From NCBI GenBank assembly GCA_963693305.1, contig OY855903.1, positions 32,703,598-32,767,597 of the forward strand: DNA of 64,000 nt, given 5' to 3'. Shown here piece after piece: positions 60,001 through 64,000 of this stretch (position 1 is the stretch's first letter; every line of letters starts with the position of its first letter). A program made the translations under genes and the position numbers. The DNA comes from Meandrina meandrites. Taxonomy: Eukaryota; Cnidaria; Anthozoa; Scleractinia; Meandrinidae. The notes below the pieces were generated by a model. That model saw only the letters and a program-made list of their open reading frames with translations, had not been told where the DNA came from and did no database searches.

Positions 60001-61366
60001 TGAAGGCATCGAACGGTCTCTAATAATCTTTGATTGCTTCTAGTGATAAAGTAATAAAATGAATATTCCGGCAACGGCAATCGTAAAACTGTAACGCAAG
60101 CTAGCGAGAGGAAGACAAACGGTCCTGGGAACGAATCCAGACAGACAGACGGACAGACATCCCAGATGCCGACTTAGTGCGGCGTTACACACTTTGTGTA
60201 AGCAGCACAAAAATGGTACAAACAAAACATATTCCTGTAAAAGTTGGAACAAATAAAAATTGAAGGTTCAAATGTTACTGCACAAAATTAATGTTATAAT
60301 CAGAAAATCCCTATTTAGTGAATACAGTATATTTTATTTCACTTAATTTTATTTTTTCTTTCTATAACTTATTTTCGAGGGTCAATAAAGTATATGTATG
60401 TATGGAATTGCACGTGCTCCATAAATCTTTATAACTCTTGCCATTAATTATACTGACTAAGCATTTTCCAGTAACACAAACTTTAACACAGCATACAAAG
60501 TTAAATAGTCAGCATAAACAATTCTTATAAATAAATTTAATTAACAGACATAGCAGTGATATATATGCTTAAACAATGTACAAACTAAGAATTCTTTTTT
60601 GTAAATTTGCAACAAAAAAACTGTCCTCAGTGATTCAGAAATGCTGTACTGTACTTACAAAGTCATGATTACTCCAGTTGTGTATTCTGACTTCTTGTTA
60701 CAGAAAACGGGTTTAGTCTCCAAACCGCTGATTGAATGCGGGCTTAGCTTTGCTACTGTCATATGTGTCGCTTTGTTAATTCCTGGTGAGATAGATGCAA
60801 CAAGTCTGACATATAGTTCATGGGCAATTTATTAATACTAGTGTTTAATATACGAGGCCCTTCCAGGGAGGGGGTGGCAAATATTATGTACCTGCAAAAA
60901 TATCATCCAAAGCTTTGGTTACATCCTCTTCACTGCATTCATTAGGTGCACAAATCCCCCAAAGAATAGGATGTAACTGAAAAATAAAGCGAAACAAAAC
61001 AATCATAACGTAAAACCTTGCATTAATATGTCGACAGTATATTCTACACTAGAATTATAAATAACCACATATTATGCAACAACATTGACAAGAAAATAAT
61101 TTGTACAATATTACACTTTATTTTACATGCAATAAAACAAAATTACAACACTGGAAAATACAGGAAAACAAAACAATCAAAACAGTAGAAAAGTTGAAGT
61201 AGCATAAATGAACTTCTTACCTTAGTGACATTCACAGCAGGCACTGTGACCAAAGCCAAGCAATAATGAGCATCAACAATAGATTTAGTACACTCACTGT
61301 ACGATCCTAACCAGAAACTATTTTCAAGCAAAAGTCCACTTTGAGGTTTACCAATAGCATCAAGAT
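31226..61366 (-). CDS. nrf-6-like: Gene B: NRF-6-like membrane acyltransferase, exons 2-15, intact in window
   Basis: Paralogue of gene A in tandem. Fourteen exons (listed separately) with GT-AG borders sum to 1979 nt with no stop or frameshift before TGA at 31226-31228, giving about 658 residues; exon 1 (expected ~78 residues with signal peptide) lies beyond the window. Order: remainder of the NRF domain (exons 2-4, with [12 protein letters not shown] split across exons 1 and 2, [13 protein letters not shown], and [12 protein letters not shown]), first helix and hydrophilic loop (exon 5), then the acyltransferase-3 multi-helix domain (exons 6-15) with [38 protein letters not shown] and [13 protein letters not shown]. 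Expected to be a multi-pass membrane protein moving or acylating a lipid-like substrate; the substrate cannot be read from sequence. Introns are 109 nt to 9.2 kb and loaded with transposons. Confidence 0.9.
31413..31540 (+). repeat. DIRS-type terminal direct repeat, left
   Basis: Matches 38391-38518 at all but about two positions. Its right part enters the start of the gag-like ORF. Confidence 0.85.
31481..32272 (+). CDS. gag: DIRS gag-like protein
   Basis: Up to 263 residues; the internal ATG at 31553 ([15 protein letters not shown]) may be the real start, because the first codons lie in the terminal repeat. A charged helical region, a Ser/Thr/Pro-rich linker, and one CCHC knuckle ([14 protein letters not shown]) near the C terminus. 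Typical of the first ORF of DIRS-like elements, which binds the RNA. Ends 130 nt before the RT frame. Confidence 0.8.
   Translation: MFVIDLNQSRSALRSCNKIFFKLTMDEAQVHQIIEANNGVLLKQMSDLISAQVASLKRPAEDSVSIIREIKKIKTADARPVFKKKSNEEQYKASTKVLDTLEDAKYNLESNNLEAAKTAVDQRITLVKERQKLILLADKSQYGWKTVQEYLQHELADDSDDEKKIHRAEARAAKSSKRSAFQRNAPRSTSTVSQAQPVSTATIQSSPIPTIVSRGTTFGQVSRVFGPQRLAAGACFACGKIGHWRGSCPLNQQANNGAGQKKQ
32402..33445 (+). CDS. pol: DIRS-type reverse transcriptase (truncated frame)
   Basis: Finger and palm motifs are clear: [32 protein letters not shown], motif [30 protein letters not shown], and motif C FLDDGLG with both Asp present. The thumb carries NEEKCVWEP and WLGTVID. The frame ends at SAWSDY then TAG, upstream of the nested insertion. 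DIRS polymerases normally continue into RNase H, found here at 38068-38390. Confidence 0.88.
   Translation: MDQEDMGRNYEIKTDVSKFSVKGRLRKSHMHWKQINAPQFVLETIEFGYKLPLLTTPPARIFRNNKSALDERAFVEDAIHSLLGVNCIEELVESPGIINPLSVSIHKSGKKRLILDLRHINRHLFKNKFKCEDVSVAKEVLRPGDFMFSFDLKSGYHHIDIFPEHRKFLAFSWKFTDGSVRYFVFSVLPFGLSSAPYIFTKLLKRLVKKWRGEGKSIILFLDDGLGAAQPFYLAKICSLQIHADLLKFGLLPNEEKCVWEPCQSIVWLGTVIDTANSTIAATDKRIEGLLCDLNDILRDSRLSVHVKRIATVAGKIISLSNCVRCVTRLMSRNLYSLINSASAWSDY
34930..34958 (-). ncRNA. Hammerhead-like core motif in Penelope terminal region
   Basis: The minus strand has CTGAAGA, 18 nt, then GAAA, matching the two conserved boxes of hammerhead ribozymes known in Penelope terminal repeats. The presumed stem II is poorly paired, so it may be decayed. 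Confidence 0.35.
35224..35850 (-). pseudogene. Penelope-like linker and GIY-YIG endonuclease
   Basis: The linker has [14 protein letters not shown] and [12 protein letters not shown], then in-frame TGA at 35614-35616. Next come [11 protein letters not shown] and the nuclease core [20 protein letters not shown] and [10 protein letters not shown]. In this family the nuclease nicks the target for priming. Several frame breaks upstream make it inactive. Confidence 0.82.
36037..37160 (-). pseudogene. Penelope-like reverse transcriptase, broken
   Basis: Motif A region reads [17 protein letters not shown], then an in-frame TAG. After the insertion the frame resumes with [15 protein letters not shown], then [19 protein letters not shown], the Penelope signature. 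Motif C reads [12 protein letters not shown]: the family has IDDIF, so the first catalytic Asp is Ala (GCA, 36175-36177). The frame ends at FLVWYS. Confidence 0.82.
36424..37013. mobile_element. Small inverted-repeat element inside Penelope RT
   Basis: Ends TTGCCGATTGTGCTAG and CTAGCACAATCGGCAA are exact inverse matches. AATTATGCT-type motifs repeat inside both ends. It splits the RT frame between motif A and the GTAMGT block. Confidence 0.75.
38026..38390 (+). pseudogene. DIRS RNase H fragment
   Basis: [12 protein letters not shown], the RNase H start [26 protein letters not shown] and WFTDNQNA. It lacks the C-terminal part and runs into the terminal repeat. Its first codons lie inside the nested element's right end. 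Confidence 0.8.
38391..38518 (+). repeat. DIRS-type terminal direct repeat, right
   Basis: Begins right after RNase H residues WFTDNQNAR, an abrupt join showing a deletion. Confidence 0.85.
38519..39180. other. Intron 14 of gene B, right of DIRS
   Basis: Possibly the DIRS 3' tail at the left. No coding similarity; CTAATAAACGCCCGGGGCG near 38907 is unassigned. Confidence 0.4.
39181..40050. repeat. ~60-bp tandem satellite, about 14 units
   Basis: AAGTTTGAATAAAA recurs about every 60-61 bp (39183, 39244, 39310, 39374, 39434, 39514, 39574, 39634 and on), each followed by AAGCGAGG and GCGCGTCGGTTCGAATG. One unit is enlarged near 39480-39513. Units are diverged. Lies in intron 14 of gene B. Confidence 0.9.
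40529..40671 (-). CDS. nrf-6-like: Gene B exon 14
   Basis: Encodes [20 protein letters not shown], then [14 protein letters not shown]. Acceptor TTGTAG, donor GTGAGT. Confidence 0.93.
40672..41708. other. Intron 13 of gene B
   Basis: Contains several GCAACTTGCAATGCA-type motifs in both orientations between 41205 and 41570, probably a degenerate inverted-repeat element. Confidence 0.45.
41709..41916 (-). CDS. nrf-6-like: Gene B exon 13
   Basis: Encodes [20 protein letters not shown] and [20 protein letters not shown]. Acceptor TGTTAG, donor GTGAGT, 208 nt as in gene A. Confidence 0.93.
42004..42968. mobile_element. hAT-like MITE with GGCCCCGTCCACACT ends
   Basis: Termini GGCCCCGTCCACACT and AGTGTGGACGGGGCC are inverted repeats, extended by AATCCGGATAAATTTGAAAAC on both arms. 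No transposase. The interior is expanded by a 135-bp tandem repeat. A clear 8-bp duplication was not found. In intron 12 of gene B. Confidence 0.75.
42508..42900. repeat. 135-bp tandem triplication inside the MITE
   Basis: TAGCCGGCGTTTTTATATTT starts at 42541, 42676 and 42811, an exact 135-nt period with units almost identical. Confidence 0.92.
43162..43640. mobile_element. Partial copy of the 14697-15341 MITE, inverted
   Basis: TTAA at 43158-43161 is followed by GGTGTTTCCAGGGAATTGC, and order and sequence match the reverse complement of the complete copy until about 43640, where similarity stops. Confidence 0.7.
43641..44616. other. Intron 12 of gene B, right part
   Basis: Short palindrome CAATGGTATATGAGCTCACA near 44398-44425 (pairs with CATACCATTG). 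Otherwise nothing recognised. Confidence 0.45.
44617..44743 (-). CDS. nrf-6-like: Gene B exon 12
   Basis: Encodes [20 protein letters not shown] and [13 protein letters not shown]. Acceptor TTCCAG, donor GTAACA. Confidence 0.92.
44941..45069 (-). CDS. nrf-6-like: Gene B exon 11
   Basis: Membrane helix [19 protein letters not shown], then [18 protein letters not shown]. Acceptor TTGTAG, donor GTAAGT. Confidence 0.92.
45503..46767. mobile_element. TA-flanked 1.27-kb inverted-repeat element
   Basis: Ends CAGTATGGAGCCCAG and CTGGGCCCCATACTG, flanked by TA at 45501-45502 and 46768-46769, a mariner/pogo-like pattern. A GTTCTCGGCC block occurs on each arm. It holds a 126-codon plus-strand frame (46179-46559) with no recognised domain. 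In intron 10 of gene B. Confidence 0.65.
46805..46884 (-). CDS. nrf-6-like: Gene B exon 10
   Basis: Encodes [20 protein letters not shown], then LFTAYR. Acceptor CTACAG, donor GTACAT. Confidence 0.93.
46885..47482. other. Intron 9 of gene B
   Basis: AT-rich; nothing recognised. Confidence 0.5.
47483..47651 (-). CDS. nrf-6-like: Gene B exon 9
   Basis: Encodes [20 protein letters not shown] and [20 protein letters not shown]. Acceptor TAACAG, donor GTGAGA. Confidence 0.93.
47972..48287. repeat. Foldback repeat with self-palindromic ends
   Basis: Ends carry GTTTCTATCGAGTTATAGAA, itself a palindrome. The arms continue with TGGGAGAAC and GCTGTGGGAACAC on both sides. A third, single TTTCTATAACGCGATAGAAA lies at 47814-47836. 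Confidence 0.75.
48641..48715 (-). tRNA. tRNA-Thr(TGT)-like sequence, probably tRNA-derived repeat
   Basis: The minus strand folds as GGCAGCG, TGGCCGAGTGG A box, anticodon loop CTTGTAA (TGT), GGTTCAAGC B box and CCCTGCC, with an acceptor mismatch. A second B-box-like stretch follows on the same strand (GAGTTCAAATCC). Likely a repeat, not an active gene. Confidence 0.5.
48735..48895 (+). repeat. tRNA-type SINE body copy 3
   Basis: Contains GTGTTCTTGGGCAAGACAC, CTCCACCAAGGTGTATAAAT and CCCATCCAGG in the order seen in the other two copies, on the opposite strand. Its own tRNA head is not evident. Confidence 0.55.
49224..49316 (-). CDS. nrf-6-like: Gene B exon 8
   Basis: Encodes [20 protein letters not shown] and KYYFHRFWR. 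Acceptor CAACAG, donor GTAGGG. Confidence 0.92.
49434..49966. mobile_element. MITE with ~80-bp inverted termini
   Basis: CATAATTGAATAGCTTGGTG and its continuation through TTTTTTGGGTG and CTTCAAAAATGCTTGAA pair with the right end over about 80 nt. The centre (49632-49712, minus) has a tRNA-like stretch with B box GGTTCAAACC. In intron 7 of gene B. Confidence 0.8.
49967..52507. other. Intron 7 of gene B, right part
   Basis: No coding similarity or element end could be supported. AT-rich, with a TTAATTAATTAATA run near 50090-50120. Confidence 0.45.
52508..52601 (-). CDS. nrf-6-like: Gene B exon 7
   Basis: Encodes [20 protein letters not shown] and FFFLR. Acceptor TTGCAG, donor GTAAGT. Confidence 0.92.
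52602..53107. repeat. Intron 6 of gene B: G/C homopolymers and block shared with gene A
   Basis: A G-run of about 24 nt near 52722-52745. 52895-53065 is nearly identical to the intron block beside exon 6 of gene A (9985-10165), including a C tract that differs in length. Confidence 0.7.
53108..53278 (-). CDS. nrf-6-like: Gene B exon 6
   Basis: Acyltransferase entry motif [17 protein letters not shown]. Acceptor ACACAG, donor GTAAGT, 171 nt. Confidence 0.93.
53390..53565. repeat. Inverted pair of tRNA-like repeats
   Basis: Minus-strand 53462-53393 reads TCCATAGCTCAGTGGTTAGA through AGGTTCAAATCC. The plus-strand copy at 53489-53560 reads AGTCAGTGGTTAGAGC through ATTCCAATCC. Head-to-head arrangement separated by AGCTGGGGCCCAACAGCT-like palindromic sequence; each has A and B boxes but no good full cloverleaf. 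Confidence 0.6.
54240..54338 (+). repeat. (CAGGTCA)n minisatellite
   Basis: About 13-14 heptamers with a few G/A changes. AGGTCA hexamers are spaced by one base, the DR1 arrangement of nuclear receptor half-sites. Confidence 0.9.
54508..54713. mobile_element. TTAA-flanked MITE (AGGAGC copy)
   Basis: Ends AGGAGCTACGTCACG and ATGACGTAGCTCT, with TTAA at 54504-54507 and 54714-54717. Related to 26540-26905. Confidence 0.6.
55401..56097. other. Intron 5 of gene B, right part
   Basis: GCCACTTGGTTCCCGGATGG and TCTCGTCCATATAAT near 55985-56065 look like dispersed-repeat sequence. No gene found. Confidence 0.4.
56098..56384 (-). CDS. nrf-6-like: Gene B exon 5
   Basis: Membrane helix [20 protein letters not shown], then the Ser/Pro-rich loop. 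287 nt. Acceptor TTCAG, donor GTGAGT. Confidence 0.93.
56385..57858. other. Intron 4 of gene B, left part
   Basis: Open frames of about 95-140 codons overlap on both strands (for example 57251-57661) with no recognisable domain. Confidence 0.4.
57859..58387. mobile_element. pogo/mariner-type MITE
   Basis: Ends CAGTGGAACCCCG and GGGGTTCCACTG with TA on both sides (57857-57858, 58388-58389), the classic pogo-like terminus. GGCCGTATTAACGGGGTGGC-type motifs repeat inside both arms. Confidence 0.85.
58703..59801 (-). mobile_element. hAT element remnant with 8-bp target duplication
   Basis: Ends CATAGGCGTACGGGC and GCCCGTACGCCTATG; TAAGTTTA at 58695-58702 and 59802-59809. Contains a hAT-transposase-like fragment on the minus strand. 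Confidence 0.82.
59034..59342 (-). pseudogene. hAT transposase fragment (ZMYM1-like)
   Basis: 102 codons: [16 protein letters not shown], then [20 protein letters not shown] and [15 protein letters not shown]. This resembles the middle part of hAT transposases related to zinc finger MYM-type 1, before the dimerisation region. No zinc finger or catalytic core is recognised around it, so it is a remnant. The frame at 59399-59668 is unassigned. Confidence 0.55.
59810..60658. other. Intron 4 of gene B, right part
   Basis: Near 60375-60405 the sequence TTTTCGAGGGTCAATAAAGT plus ATGT repeats resembles a LINE 3' tail. Otherwise AT-rich without recognised genes. Confidence 0.4.
60659..60782 (-). CDS. 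nrf-6-like: Gene B exon 4
   Basis: Ends with [19 protein letters not shown]. Acceptor ACCAG, donor GTAAGT. Five codons shorter than in gene A. Confidence 0.9.
60892..60976 (-). CDS. nrf-6-like: Gene B exon 3
   Basis: Encodes [20 protein letters not shown] and KALDDIFA. The codon that is TAG in gene A is GAG here. Acceptor TTTCAG, donor GTACAT. Confidence 0.92.
61221..61366 (-). CDS. nrf-6-like: Gene B exon 2
   Basis: Acceptor TTCCAG and donor GTAAGA are intact, unlike gene A. Encodes [29 protein letters not shown] and [13 protein letters not shown] of the NRF domain. Confidence 0.92.
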
Positions 61367-61483
61367 CTGGAAAACAATTATTGAATAATTCTCTATAATC
61401 AATACCTCTAATTAATGTCAGGTTCAACATCTATACTAAAGAAATTATAACATGAAGAAGTTTTTTCTTGTTATTTTGTTGCA

Positions 61484-61693
61484 TGTTTAGCGTTCAAGAC
61501 AGACAAACACTAATAACAGCTAAACTCCGTTTATTCTGCTAACAACTGAGCACTCGAACAACAACGGCTTTCTCAACAAGGGCACCTGTTTACAATTGAG
61601 GGTATTGCTAAATCCCCCTCTAAGACCTAAATGTCATATGGTAACGCAAGAATGTTCTAGAACTGTCGCGCAAGGAATGTTTGGAGCACCACA
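61484..61693 (-). repeat. Putative gypsy 3' LTR
   Basis: Starts TGTGGTGCTCC just after the polypurine tract and may end CGCTAAACA. The other LTR is outside the window, so the boundary is inferred. Confidence 0.5.
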
Positions 61694-61701
61694 GTACCCC
61701 C

Positions 61702-63996
61702 CTACCAGTCTGAGAGATAATCCGAGAGATGTGCTGGTCGACGACTTGGGCGGCCTGCTCGGGTCATGGTGGGTGGGTGAGAATGAACTTGAGTTGGAGT
61801 GCTAGAGTTTTCTCGAGGATCTGGAAGTGTTGGAGAATGTGGGGCAGAAACTTCAGCTGGATGCTCAATTGGACCAGCATCATCCATCAGCTTAGCAGGC
61901 TTTAAACGGTCAACTGTGATTTCCTTGGTCTTGCCATTAATGTCCAGGGTAAAGTGTTTGTCAAAACGGCGGAGAACCCGAAAGGGACCATCATAAGGGC
62001 GCGTTAGTGGAGGTATGTGGCTGTCACGCCACACATACATGTGGATAGCTGTATGGAGGTCAGCAGGGAGATAAACATCACGACGACTATGCCATCTCGT
62101 AGGAACAAACTGGAGGTGCTGCATGGAAGAACGCAGTCTTGACACGAATGAGGATGGGTCCTCGATAGTAGGGGCAGAGAAGAAGTCGCCTGGCAGACGG
62201 AGTGTTGTGCCATAAACCAATTCTGCGGACGTACATGACAGGTCCTCTTTGAGGGTGGCACGAATTCCAAGAAGGACCATAGGGAGGTCGTCAACCCAGT
62301 TTCTACCTGCTAATCATGCTTTCAGGCCGGTTTTAAGGTGCCTGTGGAACCTCTCAACAAGACCATTTGCCTGTGGGTGGTACGCTGTGATGCGGAGACC
62401 TGTGGCGCCAAGAAGGTTCATTAGGGAATGCTAAAGATCCGATTCAAACTGCTGTTCCTGGTCAGAGGTTATCGTCGTTGGTTCACCAAAGCGCGAGATC
62501 CAGCCCGTTAGAAGAGCTGAAGCACAGGACTTAGCAGTGGCATCAGCCATCAGAATTGCCTCAGGCCAGCGAGTGTAGCGATCAATGCAAGTGAACAGGT
62601 AAGTGTAGCCCTTGGAGAGAGGTAAGGGCCCGACAATGTCCATATGAATACTATCAAAACAGCAGTCGGGTGGGGTGAAGGCCTTCAGCGGGGCTTTGAC
62701 ATGCTGTTGCACCTTGGATTGCTGACAATCATGGCAGGTACGGGTCCAGCAGGCGATGTCCCGCTTCATATTTGGCCAGATGTACCGTTCGGATATGAGG
62801 CGACGAGAAGCTTTGATGCCCGGATGAGACAAAGAGTGCAGGTTGTCAAAGATGGCACGACGCATCATTAAGGGCACCAGAGGACGGGGACGACCTTGGG
62901 AGATGTCACAAAGGAGAGTCCGTCCAGTGTGCGAAAGAGGTACCTTTGCAAGCTGCAATGAAGTGGAGGAGGTTGAAAGCTTGAGGAGCTCCCCATCTAG
63001 TTCTTGAGCAGAAGCAAGGGCTTCAAGGTCGATTGGGGATTGTTCCAGGGCAAGGACGTTGCGTGACAGTGCATCAGCGACACGATTAGCTTGACCTTCG
63101 ATATGGCGGATGTCTGACGTGAACTCGGAAATAAAGGCCAGGTGCCGTGCTTGTCATGGTGAATGTCCTTCAGCACTGGAGTGAAGTGCAAAGGTAAGAG
63201 GCTTGTGGTCCGTGTTGATTTGGAACACACGGCCCTCTACAAAATACTGGAAATGCCGGACAGCTAGGTAAGCAGCCAACAGTTCACGATCAAAGGCACT
63301 GTATTTTAGTTCCGCAGGGCTCAACTTCTTCGAAAAGAAGGAGATAGGTCTCCATTGTCCATGAGTGAACTGTTAAAGGACTGCTCCGACAGTGAGGTTT
63401 GATGCGTCGGTCGTGATGCAGGTGGTGGCATGCGGGTGAGGATGGACCAACATCACTGCCTCGGACAAGGCCACTTTGGCTGCGTCAAATGCTAGTTGAC
63501 AGGAGGCAGTCCATGTGAAACTGTCTGCTGCAAGCGCCAGGTGTAGGGGCTGTAAGATCTCAGCACACCTGGGGACAAAGTGGTGATAATTATTGATGAG
63601 GCCCACGAACTGGTGCAGCGCCTTCTTGTCTTGGGGAACTGGAAATGTGCGAACTGCTTCAACACGGGTAATGTGGGGACGAATCCCAGCTGCGCTAATG
63701 GTATGGCTCAAGAAGTTCACTTCTGACTTGCCAAATTTGCATTTAGCTGGGTTGATGACAAGGCCGTGGTCAGATAAGCGCTGAAAGAGGGTCTGAAGAT
63801 GTTGGAGGTGTTAATCGAGGGAGGAGCTAGCAACCAAGATGCCATCCAGGTAGACAAAAACAAAGTCCAGGTCACGACATACATCGTCAAGGAACCGCTG
63901 GAAGGTCTGGGCAGCATTTCTTAAGGCAAAAGGCACACGGCAGAACTCGAACAGACCAAATGGAGTGATAATGGCCGTCTTAGTGATGTCGTCCAT
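61702..63996 (-). pseudogene. pol: Gypsy pol: RT, RNase H, integrase
   Basis: RT: PFGLFEFCRVPFALRNAAQT; motif C reads VYLDGILVAS, where the family has YLDD, so the second catalytic Asp is Gly (63841-63843). Thumb: NPAKCKFGKSEVNFLSH and FVGLINNYHHFVP. RNase H: TDASNLTVGAVL, ELKYSAFDRELLAAY, TDHKPLTFAL. Integrase: HPGIKASRRLI, CHDCQQSK, MDIVGPLPLS, TSDQEQQFES, YHPQANGLVERFHR. C-terminal domain: YDGPFRVLRR. Internal stops at 63811-63813, 63373-63375, 63154-63156, 62431-62433 and 62314-62316. Confidence 0.92.
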
Positions 63997-64000
63997 GGTA

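Larger units (their letters stand above)
61484..64000 (-). mobile_element. Ty3/gypsy retrotransposon, 3' half, degenerate
   Basis: On the minus strand from the window edge: RT palm and thumb, RNase H, integrase zinc domain, integrase core and C-terminal domain, polypurine tract GGTAGGGGGG, then a putative 3' LTR. The pol frame is continuous from 63996 to 61702 but broken by five stops. Lies in intron 1 of gene B. Confidence 0.9.

Overview
The window looks like nuclear DNA of an animal, most likely an anthozoan cnidarian (coral or sea anemone). This is inferred from short GT-AG exons in long AT-rich introns, a two-copy NRF-6-like acyltransferase locus, and the mix of repeats (DIRS, Penelope, copia, gypsy, tRNA-type SINEs, many foldback MITEs). 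I could not confirm the species.

Backbone: two tandem, same-orientation (minus strand) paralogues of a nose-resistant-to-fluoxetine-6 (NRF-6) type membrane acyltransferase. Gene A has 15 exons between 26418 and 594, summing to 2214 nt (737 codons plus stop). Gene B has exons 2-15 between 61366 and 31226; its first exon is beyond the window. Exon borders, phases and most lengths match exon for exon. Gene B is open throughout. Gene A has an in-frame TAG in exon 3 (16516-16518), and the AG before exon 2 is missing (ATCAT where B has CCAG), so A is probably a recent pseudogene or allele-specific null.

Introns and the spacer are full of transposable elements. Intron 1 of A holds a LINE 3' end (17959-18500), a complete 4.24-kb Ty1/copia element with 216-bp LTRs, a 5-bp target duplication and a primer site matching the initiator tRNA-Met anticodon arm (18655-22898), and a 1.7-kb element with repeat-array termini (23342-25036). 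Intron 8 of A holds a 1.78-kb palindrome ending 12 nt from a splice donor. The A-B spacer (26419-31225) is a cluster of foldback elements. Intron 14 of B holds a four-level nest: a DIRS-type element (31413-38518), split by a long-terminal-inverted-repeat element (33478-38059), which contains a Penelope-like element (~34770-37180), itself split by a small inverted-repeat element (36424-37013). Other B introns carry a ~60-bp satellite (39181-40050), a hAT-like MITE with an internal 135-bp triplication, a 1.27-kb TA-flanked element, tRNA-derived repeats, a palindrome with inverted AGGTCA arrays, a pogo/mariner-type MITE, and a hAT element with an 8-bp duplication. Intron 1 of B contains the 3' half of a Ty3/gypsy element running off the window end.

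Four reverse transcriptase lineages are present. Three have visible lesions at catalytic positions (copia, gypsy, Penelope); only the DIRS one keeps its catalytic Asp pair, and that element is truncated. The host coding content is therefore one intact and one decaying acyltransferase, with everything else repeat-derived or unassigned. I did not recognise a new multi-gene system.
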